64,000 bases of DNA from Sordaria brevicollis (GCA_033439795.1 JAUTDP010000020.1:62001-126000); one strand, 5' to 3'. Shown: positions 43,990 to 58,806, counted from the first letter of the stretch. Made by a program: numbers and translations. Notes: generated from the letters alone by a model not told the origin.

Positions 43990-45366
43990 CTACTGAGGCG
44001 CACGTCTGTGTGTTTTACGACGCAACCTGCGTAGGTGCTCCCGATTGTCGTCATTGTCGACTCCCAATCCAACGACAGCATTTCCAGGTCCTCCAAGCTG
44101 AGCTAATGACCGTAGCTCGCGAGAGAGCGTGGCTCTCTTGCGCTTGGCAGGCCTGGCAGGCTGCTGATGAACGACGCTGGTTGCGTCGTTTCCATCTGGA
44201 CTGCGGTTAGAGTTAGAGGGGGCAGCTGGGTCTCTTGGTGGTTGAGGTGGAGCGGATGGGGCTGGAAGCGCGTCCGGGTCGGCGGGTTGAGGTAGTTGGG
44301 GTCCTGGTGCCAGAGGTGAAGATTGTGGTGCGATTGCCTCTGGTGCTTTGGTCGCTGGAGCTACCGCCGGAAGTGGTGATGATGATTGCGGAGGAGTTGG
44401 ACCGCCATCGAATATCATTGCATTAATCGCGTCTGGAGAAGGTATATATCGATCCTCGTCATAAAAGAACTCTTTGACGAATCTAAGCTGGTGGCACAGC
44501 GTCCAACTCCAAGTCATAGCGCCGATACGCCGTGGTTCATACGGCGCCACGCGCCAATAGTGCTCTAGAGGTTCAAGGAGCCACCTGTAATAGGCAACGC
44601 ATAGTTCTTGACGGTTCATATCTCGCCTTAGATGTTCTTGACGGTAGGCTTGGAATAGGGCCCACTGGGTACACTGGAACTCGAAGAACATGAGCTGGTC
44701 TTGTAGGCTTCCCATGCGCTCTTCGGTTTCCAGGTAAACATAGTCCTCGACCCTCACAGGAACAAACCCATTCGCTGCCTCTAACTCCTTTTCACAGTTC
44801 TCGGCCATTTCAAAGAGAGTACGAGCGTCCAAAGTTCCCCCCCGAAGAGTGGCCTGGAGCCTATCAAGATGGTCAGCGTTAATGACTGAGACTCTGGATT
44901 GCTTTCAAGCAAGAAAGCGTGCTGGTACTTGTACATACTGGTAAAGTTTCAAGTTGAGCAATTGCATGTCCATGACATCTCCCAAGGGGCCTTGGCGGGG
45001 TGGTGTGCCGTTGTGGGATAGTTTGTGGAGTTCTGGTACCGGAATTTGGTCAATGGGACCCGGTTGCCATTGCTGAAGTTGCCACCAACTCGAGGGACTA
45101 GCTGCTCCCTCAACGGGTGCCGGTGCTGCCGCTGCCGGTAAGGACATGACCGGTGGAGAGGTGATTATGTCTGCTGGTGTCTTGATGTTGAGTTGTTGAC
45201 GCAAGTTGCACTCTTGCTCGATTGTGCCAAGGTGGAGGTTGAGACAAGTCGGGAGGTTTGTCGAATTTGTGATGGATCGTGTCCAAACTTTGGGCACGGA
45301 AAAAAGAGACAAAGGATGGAGGTCCCTTTTATCCAAACCGACCAAGAAGCTCTCCATTGTTGCCAT
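43990..45366 (-). CDS. Hypothetical proline-rich, possibly nuclear protein
   Basis: Exons 45366-44939 and 44860-43990 with a 78-nt intron (GTATGT...ATAG) in phase; about 432 aa. The middle, roughly residues 145-280, is a compact helical region rich in aromatic residues (QLMFFEFQCTQWALFQAYR, VAYYRWLLEPLEHYWRVAPY). A Pro/Ala/Ser-rich disordered stretch follows, and then basic clusters (PAKRKRATLSREL, LRRLRRKTHRR) that could be nuclear localisation signals. I recognise no named domain. The splice joins ...LKLYQ to LQATLRGG..., giving an uninterrupted helical segment, which supports the model. The start is the first of two nearby Met codons. Confidence 0.65.
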
Positions 45367-46072
45367 TTTGTGTGTGTGCGTGGGCCTATTTCATGGCCGG
45401 TATGGGCGACGATGCTATTGACCACTTTTGCACCCTGTTAGCTCTTCTATTGTTCCCGCCATTGACCTCACCCTTTGTTCCATTCTCGGCCCGCTTTGTG
45501 TGGAGGTGTTCCCTGTTGAACATTTTGCAAGACAATAGGCGATGGGGATTGGGATGGGGTAATTGGCGTGGGAAAACATGGGATGGCATGGTTGGGTGGG
45601 ATGTCGTCGTCGATATCAGACTGGACGGTGGCGCGGACGTGTTTCGTCTGGACTCGTCAAAAGTCAGATTGCAATTGAACAGAGGGAAGTGAAAAAGGAG
45701 GAGACAAGTACGAGAAAAGTGGAAAGTTGCAATCGGAAGAAACGGAAACGGGATGCCCTGGAAAGAATCTTGGTAGGCTGGGCTTTTGCTCAGGTCGTGG
45801 CCGGGCCGTAAGAGAATTCCCGCCGACAGTCGGTTCCGTTACCGTAGTCAGGTAGGTACCATGGTGAGCACCAAATGCTCCTTCCAGTACCTCTACGGCT
45901 CACTCCGCAACATCCATCACCGGGAACAAAAGAGCTCGGACAAGGAAGGTACACATGCCCCTGGAGGTAGCAACTTCCTCGCTTTGTTGGAGTGCCATTG
46001 TTCCCGTCGGCCAATGGAATTGAGTGGAGCTTAAGAGAGTCGATCAAAGAGCCGCCACGATCCAGATGGTAT
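45367..46072. other. Promoter of the hypothetical gene, up to the retroelement target site
   Basis: Unique DNA of normal base composition up to the AAGAG target duplication. No gene is supported. The change to A+T-rich sequence at the LTR boundary is abrupt. Confidence 0.5.
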
Positions 46073-46077
46073 AAGAG
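46073..46077. repeat. 5-bp target-site duplication (AAGAG), left copy of outer element
   Basis: AAGAG directly precedes the outer left LTR and recurs at 61442-61446 after the right LTR. Confidence 0.85.
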
Positions 46078-46363
46078 TGTAAAGTTACAGGTACGAGAGG
46101 GTGAGAGTAGGTCGCACAAAGTAAGTCTATTCTAGGAAAAAGACTTTAACCTGGCCAAATATAAGTCTCTAACTAGGAGCTATCTTCTTTTATATTTGTA
46201 CGCTTCCCTATAAGTCCGGAACGGTCGGCGCCCGGACTCCGAAATCCTTTCCTCTATATTATATCCTACCATCTTTATCTTATCCGCTATTTTATCCGTC
46301 GTCTTAAGCTACTATACCCTAATTATATAGGTCCCCCTAAACTTTTTTAGCAATATTTTTATA
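46078..46363 (-). repeat. LTR of element A, left (3' LTR), 286 bp
   Basis: It begins TGTAAAGTTACAGG and aligns without gaps to 61156-61441. The distal end reads TTATA where the right copy has TTACA, a RIP-type change of the terminal CA. The first 100 bp, next to unique DNA, keep more G+C than the interior side. Confidence 0.93.
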
Positions 46364-49300
46364 ATTATCCCCCCCCTAGAAACTATAATCCCTTATAATT
46401 TTAATATTAATTATTACGATCCGTAGAAAATTTTATTTTCTATTTATATATTATATTATATTTCGTAAAAAACCTTATTTTCTATTCGTATATTACGCTA
46501 CGTTTCGGTTCTATTATATTATTTAATTATTTATTTTTATTTTATATATTAATATTATTCCCCCCCCGATTAATTTAATCTTTAAATTATATTATTATAC
46601 GGCGATTATTATAATGCCCGTAGAGGCGACGTTTTTATATTAAATAATTTTATTAAAAGATTTAAAAACCGATCGGCGATATTTATATCGATATATTAAA
46701 CGAAATAACGGTCCCTACTTATTTTAACCGTTTATATTATATTAATATTCCTGCGCTTATTAGCCGCGGTAATATAATAATTTACTAACTCTGTAATTAA
46801 TATTCGCCTTTTAAAGTTATTATTGATTTTTAAAAGCCGATCCCGAAATAGTTTAATTTTTGTATATTACGTATTTTATTTACCGTTTCGGTATTCTTTT
46901 CTTTTTATATCCTTTCCCCGGATAGGAAGCGTTTTATTTTAAATAATAAAAGATTTCGAAAAAATTCCTAAGTAGGATAAAAATTCTATCCCGAATTAGG
47001 ATCGGAGTTTCGTCCGGAATCGGTTTTAGGATTTAACCCGAACCGCCCTCCTTTTTTTTAAAATTAAACTTTTATAATCCTTAGGATATAAGGAAGGATT
47101 TACTAATTTTAATTGGTTAACCGGGTTAATAAAAGCTTTAATACGTATTAATTATTTTTAGGAGCCGGAAGTATTTTAAATTATATTATCGATTAATAAT
47201 TATTTATTTTACGTAGTTAATAATTTATTATATTTCTTTAATTTAAAAAATCCTATTAATATCCGTATTTATTAATCGGTTATAAACCTCTTTATAATTT
47301 AGGCTATTATAATTACTTTAAGGCTAATAACCTTTAACGCTATTTATAAATAAATATTGAAGAAGAATTTACCGATTAGCTTTAAATTTTCTTAATTTAA
47401 TTATTTTATCCTTATCGGACGGAGAATCCTTAGTTTAATAGGAAGTATTAGAATAGTTCTCCCTTTAATATATTGGATTCTTTATAATTTTAATAGAAAA
47501 TTTACCGGTTATTTTAGGTCTTTTTAATTTAATTATTTATTTTTATCGGACGGAGAATTCCCGGTCTAATAAAAGTATTAAAAAAGCTCTTCTTCCGGTT
47601 TTAATATTCGGATTCTTTAAACTCTTTATAATTTTAATTTACGGCTCGGCGTAACTACTTCCTAATTAATATTATATTAAAATATTTAGAGTTAAATTAC
47701 TAGTCCTTAAGTATTTTACTTCCGGTATAAGCTACCCCTAATTTATCCCGCTACGCAAATTTTTCGCCGGCGATAATATTTTTTTTTTATTAATAAATAG
47801 GTTCTTAATTCCCGTCTCCGTTAGGGTATATAATAATTATTCGCTTATTAAACTTTATATATAATATTTCGCGCTATATTTAATATTTATTATTTTTTAT
47901 AATTATAAAATAGTAGATTCTTATTATATTATTTACGTTAATTATCCTATTTCCTATAATATTTTTATTTAATTTTCTAATATTTAGAGAATATTTTTTA
48001 CGCATTTTCGAAATACTCTTTAAATTCCTAAATATTATATTTTATAGGCTACCTTATTTATTTAATTAAAAACCTCTAATTTATATCCACTTTTTAATAA
48101 TTTATAATTTCTTTAATTTCCTACTCTTTTTATTTATTATATAACTTTAATAATAATATTTCGTAATCTCCGTTTTCTCTACTCTTTTAAAATTTTAATA
48201 AATTAATTAAAAAGACGTTATATATCCAATTATACTATATTAGTAAAATTATTTAATATATTTAGGAGTTAATTCTCTTTAATACTTTAATTTTAATATA
48301 TATAGGTATTAATTTCCTATTTTTAAATTAGAAATTCTTAATTAATAAACTTATAATGTCGTTCGGTTAGAATTTAATCGGCGTATATTTCTTATTATAC
48401 ACCTTCTTTTATACTTTTATCGTTTAATTCTAATAACGTTATATTACTTTACGAATTTCTTCTAATTTTTATAATTGCTCTTTTATACTTTAAATTTTAA
48501 TAAAATTCCGCCCTTTAATATATTCGATTATATATAAATAGTAGCTATAAAAAACTTTAAATAGCGAAACTCTTATAATTATATACGTAAAATTATTATA
48601 CGCGAATTCTATTTCCGGGAATTCTTTATTTTAAAATATAAAGTTATCTTTTAAAGTTTAAATACGTAAAGTCTTTTCGATAGTTTAATATAAGCGTTTT
48701 ATTTATTTATCTATTTATAAATAGAATATAGTAAATAATTTTCGTAGGATCCTACGCGTTTTAGTAAATTCTTTTTAAAATTCGCTAATAAATAATTTAT
48801 TTTTATCGTTTATAATTCCTAACGGTAAGCCGAATCGGTATTCTATATATTTATATAATAGGGACGTTATAGAAATTATATTAAATATTTTAATAATAGG
48901 TATAAATAAAACTATTTTAATAAATTAGTTTATAATTATTAAAATAACGTTATATATTTTCCCGTCGGCTCTTTAATTTAATAGAAGGTTAGTAATAAAA
49001 TCGATATTAATTTTTTAAAAAGGTTATTCGGGTATTAATAAAAATTAAAAGTTTTTATAAAGTTAGTATCGGGGTTTTTAGGTCCTCTAATATAATTCGT
49101 ATTTTATAACGTACTCCCGAACGTTTTATATAAAACCCTTTTAATAAAATTTCCTTTTAATAAATTCTAGGGTTTTAGGCGTACTTATATAATTAACCCT
49201 TAGGTTATTATAATAAGAGTATAAAATCTCCTTATAGAATAATCCTTTTTTAGAGATTATTAATTATTCTTTAAAATAAAAAACCTTTTAATTATTTAAT

Positions 49301-51116
49301 TTATATCCTCCGATTATAATCTTTTTAAATTAAATAATTGTTATTTATTCGGCTAAATTTAAATCTTTAAATTAAAATCCCTTTATAATAATATAAAATT
49401 CCCAATTCGTTAAGGGTATTTAAAGGATTTTTTAGTATATTATCTTCTTCGCGATTTTATATAGTAAAATTTAAAGGAATATTCCTTTTATTAACTATAT
49501 TAGTAAAATATCTTTTATAATAATAGTAAATTGTATTATTCGTCGAATTTATTTAACGAAGGTATAAATTATAAATTTCTTTTTATACTAATATAGAATT
49601 TTAGAGTTTAATTACTCTTTAATTATATTTAATAATTCCGAAATAAAATTTAATTTCTTCTAAAAAATTAATAAAACGTTACTATAGGCTATATCCCCCT
49701 TTATATAATTTAATTTCCTAAATAAACCGTTTATTAGGTTCGTTTTTCCCGACCGGTATTTTATTTCGAAATTGAATTAAAATAACCGGTAGATTTAGCG
49801 AGTTAACCTTCTATGTAAATCGTTCGCCGGCGATTTTGTAATATTCTTTAACGCTTTATAATTTATAAATATTATAAATAGTTTTAAAAATCCTTTTAAA
49901 TAATATATTTAATAATTTAGGTTAATTATAATAGCGAATAATTCTTATTAGTTTATATATTATTATTATTTTACGTTTATTAATTTTTTAGAAAAGAACG
50001 TTACGGGGTATTAAATATCTCCCGTAAATTAGGATAAAATTCCTAAAATAGCCCTTTACGAAGCGTCTATTTCGATTTTAATTTTCTTAATTAGGTTTTA
50101 ATAACGAAGGATTGGTACCGTTATAAACGCTTCTTTTAAGGCCTAGAATATTTTATCGGCCTTTTTAATTTAATAGAATACGTTTAATTTCCGCCTATTT
50201 TTATTCCCCTTTAATAAATTAATAATAGGTTTTATTATATAAGAATATTAATATACGAACCGTCGGTAAAAATTAGTAAATTCTAAAAATATTTAAATAT
50301 TATAGAAGGATTTAAGTATTAATTATTCCTAAACCGCTTTTATTCGTTTAAAATTTATTATTACCTTTTTTATAGTAATCCGGTAATTAAAGAAATCGAT
50401 ATAATTTTTATAAAATTCGTAGTTAAACGCCTTTGCGAAAAGTTGGGTAGTATGTAAGCGTTCGAAGATTAAATGGAAATATTCGTTATATTCTTTTTTA
50501 GAATTCGAGTAAATTAAAATATTATTAAAATATATTATATAAATACGGTCGATAAGTCCTATAAATATTTTATATATATATATTTAGAATATAATAGGTA
50601 CGTTTATAAGCCCGAACGGTATTATTATATATTCGAAGTAATTGTATTATATTTTAAAAACGGTTTTTTATTAATTCTTTTCTTTAATTTGGATTCGGTA
50701 ATACGCTTCGTATAAATTAATTTTAAAAAATATTTTGGCGCCGATTATTTAGTTTATTAATTCGTTAATTAATAGTAATAAATATCGATTTTTAATAGTA
50801 ATTTTATTTAATCCCTAGTAGTTGATATATAATTATAATATATTATCCTTTTTAGGTATAAATAAAATCGGTACCCCGATAGAACTTTAGGAGTAGCGGA
50901 TATAATTAATTTATAAATTCTCTTTTAAATATTCGTATAGCGTTTTTAATTGCGTAATAAATAAAAGGTAAATAGGGATATTAGGTATTTTTTCCCTTTT
51001 TTTAAAAACGATTTTATATTTAGCGTCCGGTAATTATAATAGTATTTTAGCCTTTTCTTTAGAAAATATATTTTTAAACCTTTTTAATATTAGAGGAATA
51101 TTATCCGCTATATTTT
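46364..51116 (-). pseudogene. RIP-destroyed pol region of element A (RT and downstream)
   Basis: The minus-strand sequence at 50506-50532 encodes Y-F-N-N-I-L-I-Y-S, the reverse-transcriptase YxDD box with both aspartates changed to Asn by G-to-A transitions. The following residues (NSKKEYNEYFHLIFERL) fit the segment after that box in Ty3/gypsy RT. RNase H and integrase should lie at lower coordinates, but I did not identify their motifs. Stops are frequent in all frames. Confidence 0.8.
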
Positions 51117-51121
51117 TGGGC
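51117..51121. repeat. 5-bp target-site duplication (TGGGC), left copy of inner element
   Basis: TGGGC precedes the inner left LTR and is repeated exactly at 58802-58806. Confidence 0.85.
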
Positions 51122-51407
51122 TATTAAGGGATAGCGTTAACACCGTTAGGTATATAATAAGATATATATTATTGTACGAAGGAAGGGAAGGGAGAAGTAT
51201 ATACGGAGGACTAGATATATAAGCGCGAGCCTATACCCTAGTCCGTACGCACCTACGTAATACTATACGTAATTATAGGTAACTAAATCTAGACTATATC
51301 GAATTATAGTATACGTACTATAATCGGGAATAGTCGCTAGGGATTTAAATACCTATATAAATAATTAATACGTATACCGGGTATAGTATAAATATAATCC
51401 TATAATA
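51122..51407 (-). repeat. LTR of element B, left (3' LTR), 286 bp
   Basis: It starts TATTAAGGGATAGCGTTA and ends TATAATA, where the unmutated terminus would be TGTGACA as in the right copy. It aligns over its full length to 58516-58801 and is much more heavily mutated than that copy. Confidence 0.92.
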
Positions 51408-54400
51408 CTATCCCCCTTTAAAAAAAATTCGTAGAGTTGAAAAAAATTTATATATACGTATAATTATAATTTAGAATCCTTTATTAATTTATTAAATGCT
51501 TTTAACTATAACGTTAGCCGTATTCTAAATTATTTATTTATTAAAAATCGTATAATCCTTATTATTACTTTTATAAATCCCTTTTCTACCTCCTTTTCAA
51601 TTAGTAATAATTCTATTTTAGAGATAGCGAATCGTTATATTAAGCGGGCAGAACGGCGGTGTAAAGCGCGGGGCTCGGTATTAGCATCGGGTTATTCGTT
51701 ACGAATAACGGGGTCTATTATCGAGTACTTTCCTTTTTATTCAAAACGGTCGAAAAGCTCCTTAACGCGGGGCGGTATTAATTTATCGGGGTAATTATAA
51801 TAAAATTTTTAAAGACGTACCTTATAATCGATAACGTTATTAACCTTTTTTTAAATAGGGTTATAATCGCCCTTCTATTTAATTAAATAGTATTAATAAT
51901 AGTTTTTTCTTTTTTATTTAATATTTAGTAATTTATCGAATTTTTATTTAATATATTCTTCGTAATCGTCGGTACGAATTATAATTCTACTTTTATTAAT
52001 ACGGACGTCGGAATTAACGATTTAATTAAGGAAATTTTAACCGGTTTAATATTAAATTATCGAAACGTAGAAGATTAGCGAATATTTTATATTATCGAAT
52101 AATCGTAATTTAACGGTATATAAATCCGCTTTTAAAATTTTAAATAATCCTTCTTAACGGGGGGAGAATTTAGTATATAAACGATTACTAATTAGATTAA
52201 ACGTATTAAATAGGATAATATCCCCTTTTTTATATTTTATTAAATCGATCCGCTTTTTATTAGTATTTTCTTCGTACCGGTTTTAATTATATTTAATTTA
52301 TTAAATTATAAAGTCCTAAATTTTATAAAAGTAATCGGCGAATTCGTTAGCTTTATAATATTCTTTTAATTATATAAATAATAATATTAATAGTAAGGGG
52401 TTACGAAGTTCGGTGCCTATACGGGGGTAATAACCGTAGTTAGTGAAGAAAGGTAATAGGCTTATTAATAAGGATATTACATTATTATTAGCGAATTTTA
52501 CGAAAGGAAGCTATTTAACCTAATTAGTTTATACCTAATTAATATATAATTAAAAATATTATTTTATTTCTACGTTAATACATTCGATTTAAACGTTCGT
52601 TTAAAGGTAGAAAGCGGAGGTTAAAATACGTTTAATACCTAAACGTTAATATAAAAAAGATTAGAATTATAATACGAATTAAATATTTTTATCCGAAAGG
52701 ATGGAATTTAGAAGGCTATAAAGGTAATAAATATAGTCGATAAAATATTCGGTTAATTCTTTTATTAATAACGTAACCGTTAATATAAAATACCGTATTT
52801 TTATTAGCCGGTTAATAACGATATAAATATATTTAAATTCTTAATTAAAATAGAAATTATTAAGGAGCGGAGTAATATAATCGATAGAAATACGGATTTA
52901 GGGAATTAGCGTAACGGGTAGGGTTTTAAAAAAATTAGCGGAATTATACTTAAGGAATTTAATCTTTATATAAAGTAAGTAAACTTTATAAAATATATAT
53001 ACGTTATTAATTATACCCTCCTAATAGAATTTTCGGGATAGGAATTCGTAGGTAACATTACAATTAAAGTAATTTACATTAAGTAAATTATATTAACGAT
53101 TAATTAATTAAAATTAGAATTCCTTATTATAAGGGTCGATTATTATACGGTCGTACTATTTAATAATATTATTAAAAGTAACCCAATATTCGTTAAAAGT
53201 TTTATAAAGGATTTTACGAATCGAAATTAATTAATTACGGTTATTTAAATTATTTAGGGCGGAGATTACTTTTTAAAGGAATATAGAATTTTTATAATTA
53301 TTTAAAATAATATTATCGATCGATTTATTTTTATAATCGTTTATTAAAGAGAGGGAATAATAAAAAGCTAAGTCTTTTTCGTCGAGGTAATTATTTATAA
53401 ATTATAAAGGTTAGAGAAGGGTATATTAATAAGTAGCGAAACGTTCGTTTTTAATACCCGCGGGGATATCGTTAGGCTTTTTATTAAAAGTATTAGAGCG
53501 TAAATTTTTTAATTTTAAGGTATATTAAATTTAAAAGTTAAAATATAATAAGAATTATAATTAATATATATACTGCTATATAAATTACTTATTAATTATA
53601 AAGGTTTTTAAATTTTTATAATCCGTTAAAATATCGAATAGTTATTATATTCCTTTAAATTCGGGTTATTACTCTTTTAACGTTTTAATAATAATTAAAA
53701 ATTTTTTATTATAAATATTATAATTATATTCCTAAACTATATATTTTATTAAAAAGTAAGCGATTGGGTATAATACTCCGTCGTTACTATATTATAAAAG
53801 CATACCCCCTACTACTTAATTAGATATATTTATTTCAATTATAATTTTTTTAATCTAATTATAAATTTTTAATACGAATCCGGTTGCGAAAACCTTCTTC
53901 AATATATTAAAAGCGGATTAATAGCGGTCGGATTATAATTATAATATATTTTTCTTTATTAATTCGTATAATAGGGATATTATTATCGAAAATACTTTAA
54001 TAAAACGCTAGTAGAAGTTCGCGAAGCTAAAGAATTATTAGAGCGATTTTTTAAATTAAAGGGGCGTTTAATCGAGTATAATTTTAATTTTATTTAGATC
54101 CATTTCGATACCGCCTAATATAATAATTAGACCGAAGTATTTCGTACGTTTTATATAGAATTTATATTTATCGATATTTACACTCAAATTAATTTTAATT
54201 AAACGTTCGAAAACGTTATTAACGTATCGCTTATAATCCTTTTTATTATTAAAATATATAAAGATATTATCGAAATAAATAATCGCGTAAATATTAAAAA
54301 TATTATATAAAATATCGTTAATATAATTTTAAAAAGCGTTAAAAGCGCCCTAAAGGCCAAAAAGTATAATTAAGGATTCGAATAGCCTAAATTTTATTAT

Positions 54401-57400
54401 AAATATAATTAATTATTCGTAACCTTCTTTAATATAAATTCGGTTAAAAGTAATAATAATATTTAATTTAATAAAAATTTTAATATAGTAAATAACGTCG
54501 AATATTTCTTTAATAAATAAAAATAGGTAACGGGATTTAAAGGTAATATTATTAATATTTTAATAATTAATATAAATGTAGATTCTTCTTCCCAGCTTTT
54601 TAATTAAGAATATAAGAACGGAAACTTTTAATTATAATAGCCGGATGAACTTCTTTTTTAAATTATCGTCGATTTATTTTTTAATAACGTTAAATTTTTT
54701 TAGGTTAAAAATACGACCCTGGGAAGCGGGTAATATAGTTTTAGGTTTAAATTCGAATTTAAAATCGTAAAACCGGTTAGGGGGTAATATATTAGCGCTT
54801 TTTTAGCGAAAATTACTTATTTATTATTAGTATTACCGAAATAGTTTTTATTAAATTTAAACGTCGGTTTTTAGGGGTTTATTTACCTTTTCGTAGAATT
54901 TAGTAATATTTTTAGACGTAATTTTATTAATATTAATATTATTAATGGTAAAATAACGATTAATAATCTTTTTGTAAATTTAAAAGTCGGAAATATCGTT
55001 TATAAATATAATTAAAACGGAAATTTTAATTGCTTTAATAATTTCTTTACTTCTAATATTATAAAATATATTAATTTAAATATAATAATTATTACCGAAG
55101 AATTTTTTATAATAAATTATTTTATTATTTATAATATTTTTAATTATATTAACCGTAAAATTATCGTTAATTATATTCGGGGTTAGGGCGCCTTTTTCTT
55201 TTATTACTTTATCCTCGTCTATTATACGTTAAATATCTTTTACTATATTCACTTTTATTATACGGATAATTTAAAATTTATATTTTTCGGCGAATTAATT
55301 AAATATAATTATTAAGAACTCTTTAATATCGGTTAAATCGAAGGGCCCTTTAAAAATATAATAAAAGCGGACCGGTATTCGATAATTAAAGAAAGAAGTA
55401 CGTACTCTTCCGGCTAAACGATATAATATAGGGACTATATATAATAAGGGAGAGGAGTAATAACGTATTATAATTATTAGTATAAAAATTTAACCGCTAA
55501 TAACCTTATTAATAGGGATTATACCTATTCTATTAGTAACCCTTTATTTAAATTTATTAAAATATTAATAAATAGCGTATTTAGTAATTGCGGAGATAAA
55601 AATCCGGCGAACGGCCTCCGATAGTAAAACGGGGGTATCCGGCTCTCTTTTATTGAAGACGTTTAAAACGGAGGGTTTTTAATATATTAATTACGTCCTA
55701 AGGGAGTTTTTAAAAATAATAGCGGAGGGTATACCGTTAGGAATAATAATTAAAGGCGTATTAACGTTATATTTACGTAATAACGGTATATAATGTAGGT
55801 AATGGGGTATTTTTAGGGGAAAATAATTACGTTATTTGTAAATAGAATTAAAAATAAGGCGATCGTTAAATTAATCGATATTAAGGACGTAGTAAATTAA
55901 TTACGGGTATTCGAAAATAATAGGGTTATCCTTTATAAAGTCGTAAATAAAAAAATTAATAAATTCGTAATATACGTTAATATTTATAATTAGATAATTA
56001 AAATACGTAATACTCCCCTTTATTTAATTATTAACGAAGTATAAAAATTTAAAGAATTAGAATTTAAAAATTAAAAGATTATTACGTAAAACGAAACGAC
56101 GGTTAATAAACCCTAAAGTGGTATAACCGTTATTAACGAATATAGTATAATATATTTTATATAGTTTGTAAAATAAATAAATAAAAAGATTTAATAAATT
56201 AAAGTATTTATAACGGCTATTTATAAAAGATTTATTAATTTTAATAATTTTAAATTTAATTATAAGAATATTCTTCAATTATCTTCCTCTTTACTTATAT
56301 TTAATAAATATTAGTTTTTAATTATAATTTAAGTAAGAGGTTATATATTTCTTTAACTATTAATAAAACCGTTCTCGTTATTTATAACCGGGCCTACAAA
56401 ACCGTAAAAATATATAGGGGTAAAGTAGTAAGTAAATTATTATTATAATATAAAATAATTAAAAACTAGAATACTAAGAGTAGGAATATTTATAACGTTA
56501 ATATTATAGTAATTATATTAATTATATTCGTATTAACTTTAAGCGGGGTATTATTATTAATTATTATTATTATTATTATTTTTCTCTTTTTCCTTTTTAT
56601 CCTTCTTCTCTTTCTTTTCCTTTTCTCTTTCTCTACGTAATTTACGCTCGGGTACTTCCTTTTTAAATTAAATATAACCCTTATATTTAGCGGAAAAATA
56701 GCCCTTATAATTATAGTAGGTATAAGTACCGGTCTTTATATAATATTAAAATATATTATTATCGATTATATAAGAAATTTAAACGTCGGAAGCGGATATA
56801 AAATCGAAATTTATAACGGTATTACCTTCGTTAATAGTAAATTTGGGAACGGAATTATTCATATTATTAAAAGCGGAATTAAAGCCGGTAATAGGGTTAT
56901 TAATATTGGATTTATAATAGGGGTTAGCGATCCTATTATATTAATCCTTTTATTCGAACTATTTAATAAAATCGTAGGTTATTTTAAACTATTCGTTAAA
57001 TTTATTATCCTTAGGCTAAGGGCGCTATAGGGCGATAATATTACGGAAGTATTCGATTAAACGTTAATGGAAATAATAAATTTTTATATTATTATTAAAT
57101 TAATAACGTTTAATAATAATAACGAATTTATCCTCGAAATTAAATTATTTTATTTTACTTATTTTTAAGTTTTCGAATTTATAACGAATTTAAATTATAA
57201 TATTAACGTTATTATATTTATTAATTATCTATTTAAATAAATCGAAGGTAATAAATTATTTAGCCGGTTTATTAAATAAAATTTTAATAAATTCGGGTTC
57301 GATTATTTTTTAAAGTTTACCGCGAAGGGAACGGGAAATTAAAGAAAATTTAGTATTTTCGGTCTTAAAGGCGGAAAATTTATCTTTAAAAGCGAATAGG

Positions 57401-58515
57401 ATATTAACGCGCTATTAACGAAATTTAGCAACTCTTTTAAGAATTTTACCGGTATTATTAAAAACGGGGGAAATAACGATATATAATACCGACCTATAAT
57501 TATTACCGCTATTACTTCCGACCGGGTCGTTAATAATTATATTATTAAATTCGGATTTAGAATTATTAGAATTGGAATTATTATCGTTATTATCGTCGGG
57601 TAAAAGTACGGACGCGGAATTAGTAGGTTTAAATAAACGCTAACGAAAATCGTTAATTATCTTCTAATATTTAATTATTTTGCATTTAATTGTATTTTGG
57701 AAATTAATTTTAAGGTCGGAATAACGCTTTTAAACGTCGGATAAATTTTATTAAAGGGTGGTTAAACGAATTTAAAGGTCGTTAATAATATTATTATATT
57801 AGGAGGTAGCGTTAGCGAAAACTTATTTATAAATATTATACTAAATTTATTATTTAATAATAGCGTTTAAAAGTTAAAGGGTATAATTAATTTTAAAAAT
57901 CGCGAAATTAATATTAAGAATCGTATTAATTTAATCTTTATTTTAAATTAAAATATAAAACTAATTAAAATCTTAGCGTAATTAATTATTCTCATTTTTA
58001 AATTATTAAAGGTCTTCTTTAGTATTTTAAAATTCGGTAATAATAGAAATAACGTTAAATTATATAAAGCGGGCGAATATATAAATAGCGGCTGGGAATA
58101 TAAAATAATTACCTAAATTAAGAATTTAAATAATAAAGACTAAGATAATAATAGAATCGTTATTAAACGTATAAATGGCGTCGGTAAATTAGTCCTAGAA
58201 TTTAATATTACGAAGGTCGACGTTTCCGACTTTAGAAAGTATAATAGCCGCGACGAGGGTATTAATAATTACGGCGGGGATTAAATCGGATATTAATCGT
58301 TTAAATTAATATATTTTAATAAATATAAGGGAAAAGAGAATACGAACGACCGTAATAGTAATATTCGTTTTAATAGTTATTTAATTCGAATTAACTACGG
58401 GACTATCGTTAAAGCGTTAATTATTAAGGAAACGAATTTTAATATTAATTAATATAATTAACGATTAATCTTCCTCGAAAATTATGCGCGTAGTATTAAA
58501 GAAGGTATAATAAAT
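51408..58515 (-). pseudogene. RIP-destroyed gag-pol interior of element B
   Basis: From right to left on the minus strand: a CX2CX4HX4C zinc knuckle at 56683-56724 in which every Cys and the His are now Tyr; a protease remnant at 56057-56278 in which the DSG active site appears as N-N-G (FVNNGYTTLGFINRRF); and an RT box at 54251-54277 reading Y-F-D-N-I-F-I-Y-F. A pyrimidine-rich plus-strand tract at 56575-56640 corresponds to a Lys/Glu-rich segment of the former gag. No long frame survives. Confidence 0.82.
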
Positions 58516-58801
58516 TATTAAGGGATAGCGTTAGTACCGTTAAATATATAATAAAATATATATTATTATACGAAGGAAAGGAAGGGAAAAGTATATATGG
58601 AGGATTGGATATATAGGCGTAAACCTATACCTTAATCCGTATATACCTACGTAATATTATATATAATTATAGGTGACTAGATTTAGATTATATCGAACTA
58701 TGGTATGCGTACTATAGTCGGGAATGGTCGCTGGGGATTTGGGCACCTATATAGGTGGTTAGTGCGTATACCGGGTATGGCACAGGTATAATCCTGTGAC
58801 A
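58516..58801 (-). repeat. LTR of element B, right (5' LTR), 286 bp
   Basis: It ends ATAATCCTGTGACA. Its right half (about 58660-58801) keeps many CA/TG dinucleotides and normal G+C, unlike the other LTR of the same element. Confidence 0.92.
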
Positions 58802-58806
58802 TGGGC
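58802..58806. repeat. 5-bp target-site duplication (TGGGC), right copy of inner element
   Basis: An exact match to 51117-51121. Confidence 0.85.

Larger units (their letters stand above)
51122..58801 (-). mobile_element. Inner Ty3/gypsy LTR retrotransposon (B), nested in A, RIP-mutated
   Basis: 7,680 bp between TGGGC duplications, with 286-bp LTRs whose sequence differs from those of A. Minus orientation is shown by a purine tract (plus strand TCCCCCTTT) next to the left LTR and by the minus-strand order gag zinc knuckle (56683-56724), protease (within 56057-56278), reverse transcriptase (54251-54277). It interrupts A between its gag and RT traces, so B inserted after A. Heavy RIP throughout; not functional. 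Confidence 0.92.

Noticed and set aside
51122..58801. Elements A and B as two copies of one family
   Set aside because: Lengths agree closely, but the LTR sequences do not align in either orientation beyond a few bases.
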